The notes beneath the pieces are model-generated. The model was not told the DNA's origin. It was given only the letters and a program-made list of their open reading frames with translations, and searched no databases. A program made the position numbers and the translations under genes. From the NCBI GenBank assembly GCA_963813635.1, contig CAWEZO010000002.1:434001-498000 (forward strand): a stretch of DNA of 64,000 nt, read 5' to 3'. The first letter of the stretch is position 1. Every line of letters begins with the position of its first letter. This stretch comes from JBBRZM01 sp963813635. GTDB lineage: Bacteria; Actinomycetota; Acidimicrobiia; IMCC26256; JBBRZM01. Below, in pieces: positions 1 through 9,044 of this stretch.

Positions 1-19
1 GCCCGCGTGCGCGATCCGG

Positions 20-1198
20 TCAAGTCGGATCGAAAGTCACCGGCAGTCGATCGGGGCCGCGAAACGCGAAGCCTTCGATCACGGGAGCAGGAGCGTGAGT
101 GTCGAGCATCAGATTCGGAAGCCGGTCGAGAATCGCGTCCAGCGCGACTCGCAGCTCGAGCCGGGCGAGATGCATGCCGAGGCACTGGTGCGGTCCGGTG
201 CCGAAGGCCAAGTGGTGTTGCGCGGGACGATCGAGGCGCCACTCGTCGGGGTCGGCAAAGCGCGACTCATCGCGGTCGGCCGAGCCGGTGAGCACGTTGA
301 CCGACGAGTTCGCGGGGATCGGACAGCCCGCGACCTCGGTGTCGCGTGCAGCGACGCGGCTCACCATCGTCACCGAGGTCTCCCACCGCAGCGTCTCTTC
401 GATCACTGCGGGAATCAAGGTGCGGTCGGCGACGACCTCGGCAAGGACCTCGGACCGATCGAGCAGCGCCAGCAGACAGCTCCCCATGACGCGGAATGTC
501 GTCTCGGCACCGGCCGGCAACAGGAGGCGAAGGAAGCCGAAGATCTTCTCGTCGGTGAGGCGCTCGCCGTCGATCTCCGCCGTGACCAGCTCGCTGATGA
601 GGTCGCCGCGCGGGTTGCGGCGCCGGTCTTCCACAATCGGTGTGAGGTAGTCGCGCATCCCCTGCGATGCAGCCATGCCCTCCTCGGGATGCAGCGGGCC
701 GGTATTGATCGACTCCGCCCACTGATGAAACTGCTGATGGTCCTCGAGGGGCACACCGACGATCCCGCAGATCACCTGCACCGGGTACTGCCTGGTGACG
801 TCGGCTACGAGGTCGGCACGTCCGAGTGGCGCGATGCGGTCGAGCAGCTCGCCGATGAGCGGCGCGACGAGCTCGTGGTCCCAACGCTCGAGCACCGACG
901 CGCGGAATGCCTTCGCGACGAGGTTGCGGTACTGGCGATGCTCGGTGCCGTTCATCGCCAGGATCAGCTCGCCCATGTACTCGCCGATCACCTCCGCGTT
1001 GATCGACGACGAGAACGTCTCCCAGTCGCGCAGCACGTGCTCGACGTCGTCGTAGCGGGTGATGTGGTAGCTGGGACGGCCGTTGCTACCGGAGCCGTCG
1101 TGCCGGATGACCGGACACTCGTGCCGGGCCCGGTCCCACATCTCGTAGGGCTGCGCATGGAGCCACTCGTCGTAGCTCGACGGCCCCTCGTAGCTCAC
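20..1198 (-). CDS. Cytochrome P450
   Basis: A heme-thiolate monooxygenase of 392 residues, normal for a soluble bacterial P450. Visible family signatures in order are the I-helix stretch LLLPAGAETT (oxygen activation), the K-helix ExxR in EETLRWE, and the heme-ligand loop FGTGPHQCLGMH with the axial Cys. It needs a ferredoxin and reductase, neither of which lies close by. It lies 36 bp downstream of the aldehyde dehydrogenase on the same strand, so the two are probably co-transcribed and could oxidise an alkyl substrate through alcohol and aldehyde to acid; this pathway role is inference. A candidate operator lies before the aldehyde dehydrogenase. The same AGAETT I-helix reappears in the second P450 at 36.6 kb. 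Substrate cannot be read from the sequence. Confidence 0.95.
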   Translation of the reverse strand: MSYEGPSSYDEWLHAQPYEMWDRARHECPVIRHDGSGSNGRPSYHITRYDDVEHVLRDWETFSSSINAEVIGEYMGELILAMNGTEHRQYRNLVAKAFRASVLERWDHELVAPLIGELLDRIAPLGRADLVADVTRQYPVQVICGIVGVPLEDHQQFHQWAESINTGPLHPEEGMAASQGMRDYLTPIVEDRRRNPRGDLISELVTAEIDGERLTDEKIFGFLRLLLPAGAETTFRVMGSCLLALLDRSEVLAEVVADRTLIPAVIEETLRWETSVTMVSRVAARDTEVAGCPIPANSSVNVLTGSADRDESRFADPDEWRLDRPAQHHLAFGTGPHQCLGMHLARLELRVALDAILDRLPNLMLDTHAPAPVIEGFAFRGPDRLPVTFDPT

Positions 1199-1234
1199 CT
1201 GCGCGTCACCCCCGTCGTCACCGACCCGTTTCGG

Positions 1235-2656
1235 TCAGCTCAGTTGCATCGACTTCACTTCGAGGAACTCCTCGAGGCCGTACCTGCCGTACTCCCGGCC
1301 GAGACCCGACTGCTTGTAACCGCCGAAGGGTGCGACGGGGTTGAAGCCCTGCCCGTTGATGTCGACTTGGCCCGCGTCGATGCGGCGCGCCACCCTGGTG
1401 GCGTGCTCCTTGTCACCGCCGAAGACGCCGGCATGCAGCCCGTAGATCGTGTCGTTGGCGATGTGAACGGCGTCTTCCTCGTCGGTGTACGTGATGATCG
1501 ACAGGACGGGACCGAAGATCTCCTCCTGCGCGATCGTCATGTCGTTGCGCACGTCGGAGAACACCGTGGGCCGCACGAAGTAGCCGCGGTCGAGCCCCTC
1601 GGGCGCGTCGGCCCCACCAGTGATCAGGGTGGCGCCCTCCTCGATGCCCTTGCGGATGAAGCCCCGCACACGTTCGCGTTGCGCGTCGGAGATCATCGGT
1701 CCCAGGCGGGTGGCGGGGTCCATCGGGTCGCCGGTGGTATAGCTCTCCGCGACCTCCTTGACCTTGGCGATGAACTCGTCCTTGCGGCGCTCGGGCACCA
1801 GCATGCGCGTCCACGCGATACACGTCTGGCCACCATTGAGATAGCAGCTGCCCAAGCCGGCCGCGACCGCGTCGTCGAGCGGCGCGTCGTCGAGGATGAT
1901 GAACGGCGACTTGCCGCCGAGCTCGAGCGCCACCGCTTTCACCTGGTCGGCCGCCAGCTGCGCGACCCGCTTGCCGGCGCGGGTCGAGCCGGTGAACGAG
2001 ACCATCGCGACGTCGTGGTTCTTGACGAGCGCCTCGCCGGCGACCGGGCCGAAGCCCGACACGAGGTTGAACACGCCGGCGGGCAGGCCGACCTCGTCGA
2101 CGATGTCGGCGAGGAGGAACGCGCTGAGCGGTGCGAGCTCGCTCGGCTTCAGCACGACGGTGCACCCGGCAGCGAGCGCCGGCGCGACCTTGGCGACGAC
2201 CTGATGCAGCGGATAGTTCCACGGCGTGATGCAGCCGACGACGCCGACCGGTTCGCGCACGACGAGCGAGTTTCCGATCTGCTCCTCGAACGGGAACTCC
2301 TGCACGATCTGCTGAAACGAGCCCATCATCATCGCGGGAAGCCCGGCTTGCGCGATCTGGGAGAACGCGAACGGCATGCCGACCTCACCGGTGATCGTGG
2401 CCGCGATCTCCTCGAGGCGGGCGTTGAGCCCTTCGTGCAGCCGGCCCAGGTACTTTGCGCGGTCCTCGACCGACGTGGTGCTCCACGTGTGAAGCGCGGT
2501 CTTGGCCGCGGCGACGGCTCGGTCGACATCGTCGGGCGTGCCTTCGGGGACCCGTCCCATGACCTCTTCGGTCGTGGCGTTGGTGATCTCGATGGTGCCG
2601 CTGCCCGTGGACGGCACCCAGCTCCCGTCGATATAGAGCTTGTCGCGGTTCTGCAT
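1235..2656 (-). CDS. Aldehyde dehydrogenase (NAD(P)+-dependent)
   Basis: A 473-residue aldehyde dehydrogenase, full length for the superfamily. Signatures seen are TPWNYP near residue 140, the nucleotide-binding FTGSTRAGK, the general-base Glu in LELGGKSP, the catalytic Cys in GGQTCIAW, and EEIFGPVL towards the C-terminus. It would oxidise an aldehyde to the acid in the cytoplasm. It is the first gene of a minus-strand pair with the P450 36 bp downstream. The start ATG at 2656 has a GGGGAG-type ribosome site a few bases upstream. A 16-bp inverted repeat 63 bp upstream is shared with two other catabolic genes of the window, suggesting repressor control. Substrate unknown. Confidence 0.95.
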   Translation of the reverse strand: MQNRDKLYIDGSWVPSTGSGTIEITNATTEEVMGRVPEGTPDDVDRAVAAAKTALHTWSTTSVEDRAKYLGRLHEGLNARLEEIAATITGEVGMPFAFSQIAQAGLPAMMMGSFQQIVQEFPFEEQIGNSLVVREPVGVVGCITPWNYPLHQVVAKVAPALAAGCTVVLKPSELAPLSAFLLADIVDEVGLPAGVFNLVSGFGPVAGEALVKNHDVAMVSFTGSTRAGKRVAQLAADQVKAVALELGGKSPFIILDDAPLDDAVAAGLGSCYLNGGQTCIAWTRMLVPERRKDEFIAKVKEVAESYTTGDPMDPATRLGPMISDAQRERVRGFIRKGIEEGATLITGGADAPEGLDRGYFVRPTVFSDVRNDMTIAQEEIFGPVLSIITYTDEEDAVHIANDTIYGLHAGVFGGDKEHATRVARRIDAGQVDINGQGFNPVAPFGGYKQSGLGREYGRYGLEEFLEVKSMQLS

Positions 2657-2718
2657 GGTGAACTCCCCGGTGAGCGTGCGTGACGTTGTCTGGCGCGGCC
2701 GTCAATGTACCGCCCTCG

Positions 2719-2734
2719 CTGACGTGAACGTCAG
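2719..2734. promoter_or_regulatory. Candidate operator, inverted repeat CTGACG-TGAA-CGTCAG
   Basis: A perfect 6+6 inverted repeat with 4-bp centre, extended by one more pair (G/C) outside. It lies between the divergent aldehyde dehydrogenase (start 2656) and DUF6338-like gene (start 2774). The same arrangement occurs at 36559 and, with one arm mismatch, at 38267, both directly before catabolic genes. Size and symmetry fit a TetR-family site; the regulator is not identified. Confidence 0.6.
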
Positions 2735-2773
2735 CCGGGAGAACTGTCACAGCCCGTCGGTACCCTCCCGACC

Positions 2774-3463
2774 GTGACTCCGTCCAGCATCGAAGCCGCA
2801 CTGATCATCCTCGTGGCCGTGCTGCCGGGCGCGGCGTACATCTGGAGCTTCGAACGTCAGGTCGGGGCGGTGGGCGTCACCCTCGCGGATCGGGTGTTGC
2901 GATTCGTGGCGATCTCCGTGGTGCTTCACCTCGCGTTCGGTTGGCCCGAGTACGCGATGTGGCGAACGGTCGTCGACGGCGAACCGCAGCTGGGCACAGA
3001 GCAGTTCGCCGCGCTCTGGATGGGCGTGCTGATCCTCACCGGCCTGCCGTGGCTGGTCGGCTGGATCACGGGCCGGTTGTACGTGACCCGCGTGGTCGGG
3101 GAGCGGTCTGATCGGCTTCGACGGTTTCTCCGGCTCGACGGACCCACCGGCGTCCGTCGAGAAGACCGGCTGCTGAAAGTGTTGGTCGGACGCTCGCCGA
3201 CGCGCCGGGCATGGGATTACTTCTTCACTCAACGCCCCGAGTGTTACCTGCGCGTGCGCACGATCGACGGTGAATGGATTGCAGGCCGGTTCGCCGGGAA
3301 CTCGTTTGCGGGCGCGTTCCCATCAGGTGGCGACTTATTTCTCGAGAAGGTCTTCACGCTCGATGACGACGAGCTGCTCGATGAGGGGCTTGGATATGCT
3401 GTGTACATACCGGAGCACCAGATCGCCTGGATCGATGTGATCGGAGAGTCCGACGATGGCTGA
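2774..3463 (+). CDS. DUF6338-like membrane-associated protein
   Basis: A 229-residue protein with a hydrophobic N-terminal segment (AALIILVAVLPGAAYIW), followed by FERQVGAVGVTLADRVLRF and a second hydrophobic stretch near residues 65-100, then a soluble C-terminal part containing AWDYFF, RTIDGEWIAGRFAG and GGDLFLEKVF. This order (PGA-Y-W-FER start, W-GGR/AGRF segment, DLYL-like segment) resembles DUF6338 proteins of actinobacteria, whose function is unknown. The GTG start at 2774 is the first in-frame initiator after the divergent promoter region. Its stop overlaps the start of a 54-residue gene (ATGGCTGA), implying translational coupling. The family assignment is from memory of the pattern, not a search. 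Confidence 0.7.
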   Translation: MTPSSIEAALIILVAVLPGAAYIWSFERQVGAVGVTLADRVLRFVAISVVLHLAFGWPEYAMWRTVVDGEPQLGTEQFAALWMGVLILTGLPWLVGWITGRLYVTRVVGERSDRLRRFLRLDGPTGVRREDRLLKVLVGRSPTRRAWDYFFTQRPECYLRVRTIDGEWIAGRFAGNSFAGAFPSGGDLFLEKVFTLDDDELLDEGLGYAVYIPEHQIAWIDVIGESDDG

Positions 3464-3620
3464 GCGTGAGCGCACCCCCCTCAGACGCACCGCGATTGGT
3501 GTCTATTTCGGGTCCGGAAATGGCGACACGATGAAGCCGCCGAAAAAGGTCGGGTCCGGGGCCCGGCGGGCGAAGACCGCGACCAACGGCGCGTCGTCGG
3601 GCTCGAAGCCCCGCGACTGA
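3456..3620 (+). CDS. Small basic protein coupled to the DUF6338-like gene
   Basis: A 54-residue open frame starting with ATG at 3456 inside the end of the DUF6338-like gene (8-base overlap) and ending with TGA at 3618-3620. It begins MAERERTPLRRTAIGVYF and ends in a Lys/Ala/Ser/Gly-rich tail (KPPKKVGSGARRAKT...). It is too short for most ORF callers. The overlap and the lack of another frame in this stretch support a real coupled gene, probably encoding a partner of the membrane protein. No known domain is recognised; function unknown. Confidence 0.55.
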   Translation: MAERERTPLRRTAIGVYFGSGNGDTMKPPKKVGSGARRAKTATNGASSGSKPRD

Positions 3621-3654
3621 CCACATCCGGGGGCGGCCCGAGGTCGCCTCTACG

Positions 3655-4878
3655 ATGTTCGACATGGCTCACGCAGGTGTCGACCCGTTCGCCGAGAACG
3701 ACGACCAGCAGGCTCTGCGCGAGTTGGCCCGCGACGTCGCCGCCCGCGATCTCGCACCCAACGCCCGACACTGGGACGAGACCGAGGAGTTCCCCCAGGG
3801 CTCGTGGGACGCGCTGCGCAAAGCCGAGCTGTTCGGCATCACCATCGGCGAGCAGTACGGCGGCATGGGGATGGGCGACATCGAGGCCGGGATCGTGCTC
3901 GAGGAGCTCGCACGCGTCGACGTGTCGAGCGCGATCCTCGCCCAGCTGATCTTCAACGGGCCGCCGCGTGCGATCGAGCACATCGGTACCGACGCGCAGA
4001 AGGAGCAGTGGCTCCCGCTCGCCGCGAGCGGCGAAGCGCTCTTCTGCATCGGCATCAGCGAGACTGAAGCCGGCTCGGCCGTCAACCACATGCGCGCCCG
4101 GCTCACGGCAGACGGTGACGGCTACCGGCTCAATGGCTACAAGAACTACGTGACCGGCGGCCACAAGGCCCGGTGCTGCCTCGTGTGGTGCCGCTTCCCG
4201 GGCAGTGAGGGTTCCAAGGGCATCGGCGCGGTGCTCGTCGACCTCGAAGGCGACGGTGTGACGCTCGCCGGCACGCACGAGAAGATGGGCCTGCGAGGCA
4301 CGAGCGAGGCCGAGCTGGCGTTCGACGACGTGTACGTGTCGCCCGAGGATGTGCTGCTGGCGGGCGACCCGTCCTCCAGCGATGCGTTCAAGCAGCTCAT
4401 CGCGCACATCAACCACGAGCGTTGCGGCAACGCGGCGATGTGCGTGGGTGCGGCCACCGGCGCGCTCGAGTATGCAGTGCGCTACATGAACGAGCGCATG
4501 GTCGGCGGCAAGCCGCTTGCGTCGTTCCAAGGGCTGCAGTGGAAGATCGCCGACATGGCGACGCAGCTCGAGGGCGCGCGGCTCTTGCTCAAGCGGGCGC
4601 TGTACCTCGCCGGCCCGCACGGCACGCCGCCGGCGCTGGAGACGGCGATGGCGAAGACGGCCGCGAACCTGGCCGCCAAGTTCGTGTGCGACGAGGCGAT
4701 CCAGCTGCTCGGCGGCTACGGGTACTCACGCGAGTACCCCGTCGAACGCATGTACCGCGACATCCGGGGTCTCTGCATCGGTGCCGGCACGGTGGAAATC
4801 CAGCGCAACTATGTGGGCACGCAGGTGTTGCGCGGCGCGACGACCGTGAGCGCGGGCTGGCACAACCCGCTCGACTGA
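3655..4878 (+). CDS. Acyl-CoA dehydrogenase
   Basis: A 407-residue FAD acyl-CoA dehydrogenase, introducing a 2,3-double bond into an acyl-CoA and passing electrons to ETF. N-terminal alpha domain, then the FAD/substrate segment CIGISETEAGS, YKNYVTGG, the beta-barrel region ending in MGLRGTSEAELAFDDV, and the C-terminal helices with QLLGGYGYSREYPVERMYRD and GAGTVEIQRN. At the usual YEGT catalytic-Glu position there is GAGT, so the base must come from elsewhere, as in many subfamilies. Start could be ATG 3655 or ATG 3664. An acyl-CoA ligase begins 10 bp downstream, so substrate activation and first oxidation are probably one operon. Chain specificity unknown. Confidence 0.95.
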   Translation: MFDMAHAGVDPFAENDDQQALRELARDVAARDLAPNARHWDETEEFPQGSWDALRKAELFGITIGEQYGGMGMGDIEAGIVLEELARVDVSSAILAQLIFNGPPRAIEHIGTDAQKEQWLPLAASGEALFCIGISETEAGSAVNHMRARLTADGDGYRLNGYKNYVTGGHKARCCLVWCRFPGSEGSKGIGAVLVDLEGDGVTLAGTHEKMGLRGTSEAELAFDDVYVSPEDVLLAGDPSSSDAFKQLIAHINHERCGNAAMCVGAATGALEYAVRYMNERMVGGKPLASFQGLQWKIADMATQLEGARLLLKRALYLAGPHGTPPALETAMAKTAANLAAKFVCDEAIQLLGGYGYSREYPVERMYRDIRGLCIGAGTVEIQRNYVGTQVLRGATTVSAGWHNPLD

Positions 4879-4888
4879 GCACGCACCC

Positions 4889-6412
4889 GTGAAGCTCCGG
4901 TCGACGTACCGCACGCCGCGCACGCACGACTACCTACGACCCGGCGGGCCGTGGGACATTCCGTCGCTCGACGCGCTGTGTGTTGACGCCGCCCTGAGAC
5001 GGGCGCGCCGGGAGCTTGTGGTCGACGAGTCGGCCGGGGTGCGATGGAGTGGCGGCGAGCTCGAGACGGGAGTCTCCGCGCTCGCGGGTGGCCTGCGCGC
5101 CGCAGGTGTGGTGCGCGGCGACGTGGTGGCGTGGCAGACCCCCAACTGGCACGAAGCGGTGCTGCTCTTTCGAGCGTGCTGGCGCCTCGGTGCGATTGCC
5201 GCGCCGATCCATCATCAGGCCGGCGACCGCGACGTGGCCCGCATGCTGGCGATCGTCGAGCCCAAGGTGTGGTTGTCGCAGCACGACGTGCGCGGCCGCA
5301 ACGCGCGCTTCGCCGAGCTGACCACTCGCGTCGCGTCAGCAGGTCACTCCGCCGCGCGCCCGAGTGATCTCGCAGTCGTGCTGTTCACCGCGGGATCCAC
5401 CGGGGAGCCGAAGGCGGCGCTGCACACCCAACGCGGACTGGCGTACAAGGCCCGGATCATGGTCGACTCGCACGGGCTGCGGGGTCGCGACACGGTGCTG
5501 ATGCCTGCACCGCTCTCGCACATATCGGGCTTGCTCAACGCCGTGCTCCTCCCCGGTGTGCTGCCCTTCCGCAGCGTGTTGATGCCGCGCTGGGATCCCG
5601 AGCGCGCGCTCGACGTGATCGAACGGGAGCAGATCACCTTCATGATCGGCCCGCCGACGTTCTTCGTCGCACTCATGCACGCCCGCGGGTTCTCCACGGA
5701 GCGGGTCGCCTCACTCCGCTTGATATCCAGCGGCGGCGCCGGCGTGACCCCCGCGTTCGTCGAAGCCGCGAGCGCGGCGCTCGGGTGCCGCGTGAAGCGC
5801 ACCTACGGCTCGACGGAAGCGCCGACGATCACGACGAGCACGCCCCGTGACTCGGCACGGCGCGCCCGCGAGAGCGACGGACGGGCAACCGGCGCCGCCG
5901 AGCTCCGCATCGTCGATCCGGCCACTGGGCGTCGGCGCCAACCGGGCGCGGTCGGTGAGCTCTGGCTGCGCGGTCCCGAGCTGTTCGTGGGCTACGCCGA
6001 CGTGCACCAGACCCGGGCCGCGACGACACGGGGATGGTTCCGCAGCGGCGACCTCGCTCGAGTCGACGCCGACGGATGGCTCACGATCGTGGGCCGCATC
6101 AAGGACGTGATCATCCGCGGCGGCGAGAACATCGCGGCCGGCGAGGTCGAAGGCGTCTTGGAGGCACACCCCGACGTCAAGCAGGCGGTCGCGGTCGGCT
6201 TCCCCGACGAGCTGATGGGCGAGCGGGTCTGCGCGTTCGTCGTCGCATCTCGCCCGTTCGGCGTGACGGCCTGCCGCGAATGGTTCGCACAGCAGGGCGT
6301 CGCCCGGTTCAAGACCCCCGAACGCGTCGTGCAGCTCGACGCGCTCCCCCTCCTCGGCGCCGGCAAACCCGACCGCGCCAAACTCCGAGACCTCGCCCGC
6401 CAACCCACCTGA
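4889..6412 (+). CDS. AMP-dependent acyl-CoA synthetase/ligase
   Basis: A 507-residue ANL-superfamily adenylating enzyme that activates a carboxylic acid with ATP and CoA. Motifs seen in order: phosphate-binding LFTAGSTGEPKAAL (A3), YGSTEAPTIT (A5), GWFRSGDLARVD (A7), GRIKDVIIRGGENIAAGE (A8 hinge) and the C-terminal catalytic Lys in GAGKPDRAKL (A10). The start is GTG at 4889, 10 bp after the acyl-CoA dehydrogenase stop, so the pair is probably one transcript. The gene ends 2 bp before a 46-bp palindromic repeat and converges on another acyl-CoA dehydrogenase. Acid substrate (medium/long chain, branched or aromatic) cannot be told. Confidence 0.93.
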   Translation: MKLRSTYRTPRTHDYLRPGGPWDIPSLDALCVDAALRRARRELVVDESAGVRWSGGELETGVSALAGGLRAAGVVRGDVVAWQTPNWHEAVLLFRACWRLGAIAAPIHHQAGDRDVARMLAIVEPKVWLSQHDVRGRNARFAELTTRVASAGHSAARPSDLAVVLFTAGSTGEPKAALHTQRGLAYKARIMVDSHGLRGRDTVLMPAPLSHISGLLNAVLLPGVLPFRSVLMPRWDPERALDVIEREQITFMIGPPTFFVALMHARGFSTERVASLRLISSGGAGVTPAFVEAASAALGCRVKRTYGSTEAPTITTSTPRDSARRARESDGRATGAAELRIVDPATGRRRQPGAVGELWLRGPELFVGYADVHQTRAATTRGWFRSGDLARVDADGWLTIVGRIKDVIIRGGENIAAGEVEGVLEAHPDVKQAVAVGFPDELMGERVCAFVVASRPFGVTACREWFAQQGVARFKTPERVVQLDALPLLGAGKPDRAKLRDLARQPT

Positions 6413-6413
6413 C

Positions 6414-6459
6414 CGTTTGTGCAAAAGTGGCCCCTATACGGCGCGCTCGTGCACAAACG
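6414..6459. repeat. 46-bp palindromic repeat, copy 1
   Basis: Imperfect palindrome bounded by CGTTTGTGC and GCACAAACG with GGCCCCTATA in the middle. It lies between convergent genes, 2 bp after the ligase stop and 35 bp before the stop end of the minus-strand acyl-CoA dehydrogenase. One of five equally long copies in this window; this copy has a degenerate right inner arm. It may act as a bidirectional terminator without a T-tract, or be a REP-like element. Confidence 0.85.
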
Positions 6460-6494
6460 TTGAAACTGGGCCCGCGAGTCAGACGGCCCGCGAG

Positions 6495-7583
6495 TCAGAT
6501 CACGCTCTCGCCGGCCTCGACCTTCGGTCGCAGCAGCTGCGCGAGTCGTTCGCGGTGGAACACGGCGTCACCGAAGCTGAGCTGGTCGAGCTGCGCGCGC
6601 TTCAGGAACAGATGCAGATCGTGCTCCCACGTGAAGCCGATACCGCCGTGCACCTGGAGGGCCGACGCCATGACCCGCTTCGACGCGTCGGAGCACCAGA
6701 TCTTCGCGGTCGAGGCGGCAACCGACGCGTCGGGGGCAGCCGCGCCCACACACCATGCGGCCCAATACGTGGTCGAGCGCATGCCCTCGACGTCGACGAG
6801 CATGTCGGCACACCGGTGCTTCACCGCTTGAAAGCTGCCGATCGGACGGCCGAACTGCACCCGGACCTTCGCGTACTCGACCGCCATGTCGAGCACGCGT
6901 GACGCGCCACCGAGCATCTCGGCCGACGCCGCCATTGCACCGCGGTCGACGAGCGCGCTCACGGCGTCCGCGCCGCCGATGCGAACGGCCGGCGCGCCCG
7001 AGAGATCGAGCCATCCCAGCTCTCGGGTCTGGTCGATGGCCGGCTCGCGCGAAGGACGTCCGACGGCGTCGAGGTCGACGGCGAACAATGCGGGCACGTC
7101 GGTGTCGACCGCGGCCACGATCGCGACGCTTGCCGACGGCGCGTACGGCGTGGGGTCGGGCCGGCCCGTGAGGACCCACCCGTCGCCATCCGGCTCGGCT
7201 CGCACCGCGCCGGCGCGCCGGCTCCACGCAATGCAGCCGACGCCGGCCGAGCGCACCAGCTCGTCAACGCGCTCGTCGAGTCCGGCTCGGGCCAGCGCAC
7301 CCAACGCGAGCACGGTGGATACGAACGGCGCCGGAGCAGCGTGCCGGCCGACTTCCTCGAGCAGCACCGCGGTCTCGACCGGTCCGAGCCCCAGGCCCCC
7401 CAGGCGCTCGGGAAGCTCGATGCCCGTCCAGCCCTGGTCGACCATCGCCTGCCACAGGACGGAATCAAGACTGCGGCCGGTGTCGATCACGCCGCGCACC
7501 TGTCGCGGCGCGGCGAGACCGTCGAGAAGCTCGCGCGCGCCATCTCGCAGCGCGAGCTGATCGTCGGACAGCTCGAAATCCAT
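6495..7583 (-). CDS. Acyl-CoA dehydrogenase
   Basis: A 362-residue acyl-CoA dehydrogenase of the short, divergent type often found in steroid or branched-lipid degradation clusters as one half of a heteromeric enzyme. It starts MDFELSDDQLALRDGAREL; the reading frame extends 37 codons further upstream but the ATG at 7583 begins the conserved N-terminus. Seen: ELPERLGGLGLGPVETAVLLEEVGR (split as ELPERLGGLGLG and PVETAVLLEEVGR), VEYAKVRVQFGRPIGSFQA, and VHGGIGFTWEHDLHLFLKR. The Arg in VQFGRPIG and the GGIGFTWEH helix are typical. It stands alone, convergent with the CoA ligase and divergent from citrate synthase. A similar gene lies at 29183-30278. Confidence 0.92.
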   Translation of the reverse strand: MDFELSDDQLALRDGARELLDGLAAPRQVRGVIDTGRSLDSVLWQAMVDQGWTGIELPERLGGLGLGPVETAVLLEEVGRHAAPAPFVSTVLALGALARAGLDERVDELVRSAGVGCIAWSRRAGAVRAEPDGDGWVLTGRPDPTPYAPSASVAIVAAVDTDVPALFAVDLDAVGRPSREPAIDQTRELGWLDLSGAPAVRIGGADAVSALVDRGAMAASAEMLGGASRVLDMAVEYAKVRVQFGRPIGSFQAVKHRCADMLVDVEGMRSTTYWAAWCVGAAAPDASVAASTAKIWCSDASKRVMASALQVHGGIGFTWEHDLHLFLKRAQLDQLSFGDAVFHRERLAQLLRPKVEAGESVI

Positions 7584-7681
7584 GCCGGCCGGGAGGCTAT
7601 CTGACAACCGTACGATGACCACCGGCGGTTGGTACCGTAAGAGGCCGGATGCGAAAACCGCGCGACCCCGAGGAGCCGACC

Positions 7682-8977
7682 ATGGCCGAGCCACCAGCAG
7701 TCCTGCGCTACGAGGGCAACGACGTCGAGCTTCCGATCGTGCGGGGCACCGAGGACGAGGTCGGCCTCGACATCTCGAAGCTGCGGGCGAAGACGGGCGC
7801 GATCACACTCGATTACGGCTACGTGAATACCGGCTCGTGCGAATCGCAGATCACCTTCATCGACGGCGAAGCGGGCATCCTTCGCTATCGCGGTATCGCG
7901 ATCGAGGAGCTCGTCGAGCGTGAGCACCCCTCGTTTCTCGAGACGTCATATCTCCTGATCCACGGCGAGCTGCCGAATCAGGCCGAGCTCGACGAGTTCC
8001 GCATGTCGATCCGCAAGCACACGCTCCTCCACGAGGACGCGAAGCGCTTCTTCGACGGGTTCCCCAAGAACGCGCACCCGATGGCGATCCTGTCGTCGGT
8101 GGTGAGCGCGCTGTCGACCTTCTACCAGGACAGCGATGACCCCCACGACCCCGCGCACGTGCAGCTCTCGATGATCCGGCTCATGGCCAAGCTGCCGACC
8201 ATCGCCGCGTACTCGCACAAGAAGTCAATCGGACAGCCGTTTCTCTACCCCGACAACTCACTCGACCTCATCGAGAACTTCCTCACGATGATGTTCGCGG
8301 TCCCGTCGGAGCACTATGCGGTCAGCCCGACTGTCGTGCATGCGCTCAAGCAGCTGCTCATCCTGCACGCGGATCACGAGCAGAACTGCTCGACATCGAC
8401 GGTGCGCCTGGTCGGGTCGAGCGACGCGAACCTCTTCGCGTCGGTCGCGGCCGGCATCAACGCGTTGTGGGGCCCGTTGCACGGTGGCGCGAACCAGGCC
8501 GTCATCGAGATGCTCGAGCGCATCCGCGCCGAGGGCGGCGATATCGACAAGTACGTGCGCATGGCGAAGGACCCGTCGAGCGATGCCCGTCTGGCGGGGT
8601 TCGGCCACCGCGTGTACAAGAACTACGACCCGCGCGCCCGCATCCTCAAAGGTGCTGCCGACAAGGTGATCTCCGAGCTCGGCCACATGGACGAACTGCT
8701 CGACATCGCGCAGCAGCTCGAACAGGTGGCCCTCAACGACGACTACTTCATCGAGCGCAAGCTCTACCCCAATGTCGACTTCTACTCCGGGCTCATCTAC
8801 CGTGCGATGGGATTCCCCGCCGAGATGTTCACGGTGCTCTTCGCCATAGGGCGGCTCCCGGGCTGGATCGCCCACTGGAAGGAGATGATGGAGAGCCCGA
8901 AGACGAAGATCGGCCGCCCCCGGCAGATCTACACGGGTCCCACCGAGCGCAAGTACGTCCCCGTCGACCAGCGCTGA
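7682..8977 (+). CDS. gltA: Citrate synthase
   Basis: A 431-residue type II-like citrate synthase condensing oxaloacetate with acetyl-CoA. Catalytic and substrate regions are visible: LHADHEQNCSTSTVR with the first His, WGPLHGGANQ with the second His, GFGHRVYKNYDPRA with the oxaloacetate-binding His/Arg, and the catalytic Asp in NVDFYSG. The frame opens at 7649, but ATG 7682 is preceded by GAGGAG at good spacing and begins MAEPPAVLRYEGNDVELP, so I use it. It is the entry point for acetyl-CoA produced by the many beta-oxidation genes of the window; it stands alone and is divergent from an acyl-CoA dehydrogenase. Confidence 0.97.
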   Translation: MAEPPAVLRYEGNDVELPIVRGTEDEVGLDISKLRAKTGAITLDYGYVNTGSCESQITFIDGEAGILRYRGIAIEELVEREHPSFLETSYLLIHGELPNQAELDEFRMSIRKHTLLHEDAKRFFDGFPKNAHPMAILSSVVSALSTFYQDSDDPHDPAHVQLSMIRLMAKLPTIAAYSHKKSIGQPFLYPDNSLDLIENFLTMMFAVPSEHYAVSPTVVHALKQLLILHADHEQNCSTSTVRLVGSSDANLFASVAAGINALWGPLHGGANQAVIEMLERIRAEGGDIDKYVRMAKDPSSDARLAGFGHRVYKNYDPRARILKGAADKVISELGHMDELLDIAQQLEQVALNDDYFIERKLYPNVDFYSGLIYRAMGFPAEMFTVLFAIGRLPGWIAHWKEMMESPKTKIGRPRQIYTGPTERKYVPVDQR

Positions 8978-9044
8978 CGCGGCTCGCGCCAGAAATTTCC
9001 GTCAAACGGCGCGCGCGCCGCCGCAATTGGGGAAGAAAGAATCT

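Noticed and set aside
95..2683. 862-codon plus-strand open frame opposite the P450 and aldehyde dehydrogenase genes
   Set aside because: It is antisense to two genes with full family motifs; its translation has no domain and the biased composition expected from reading high-GC codons backwards.
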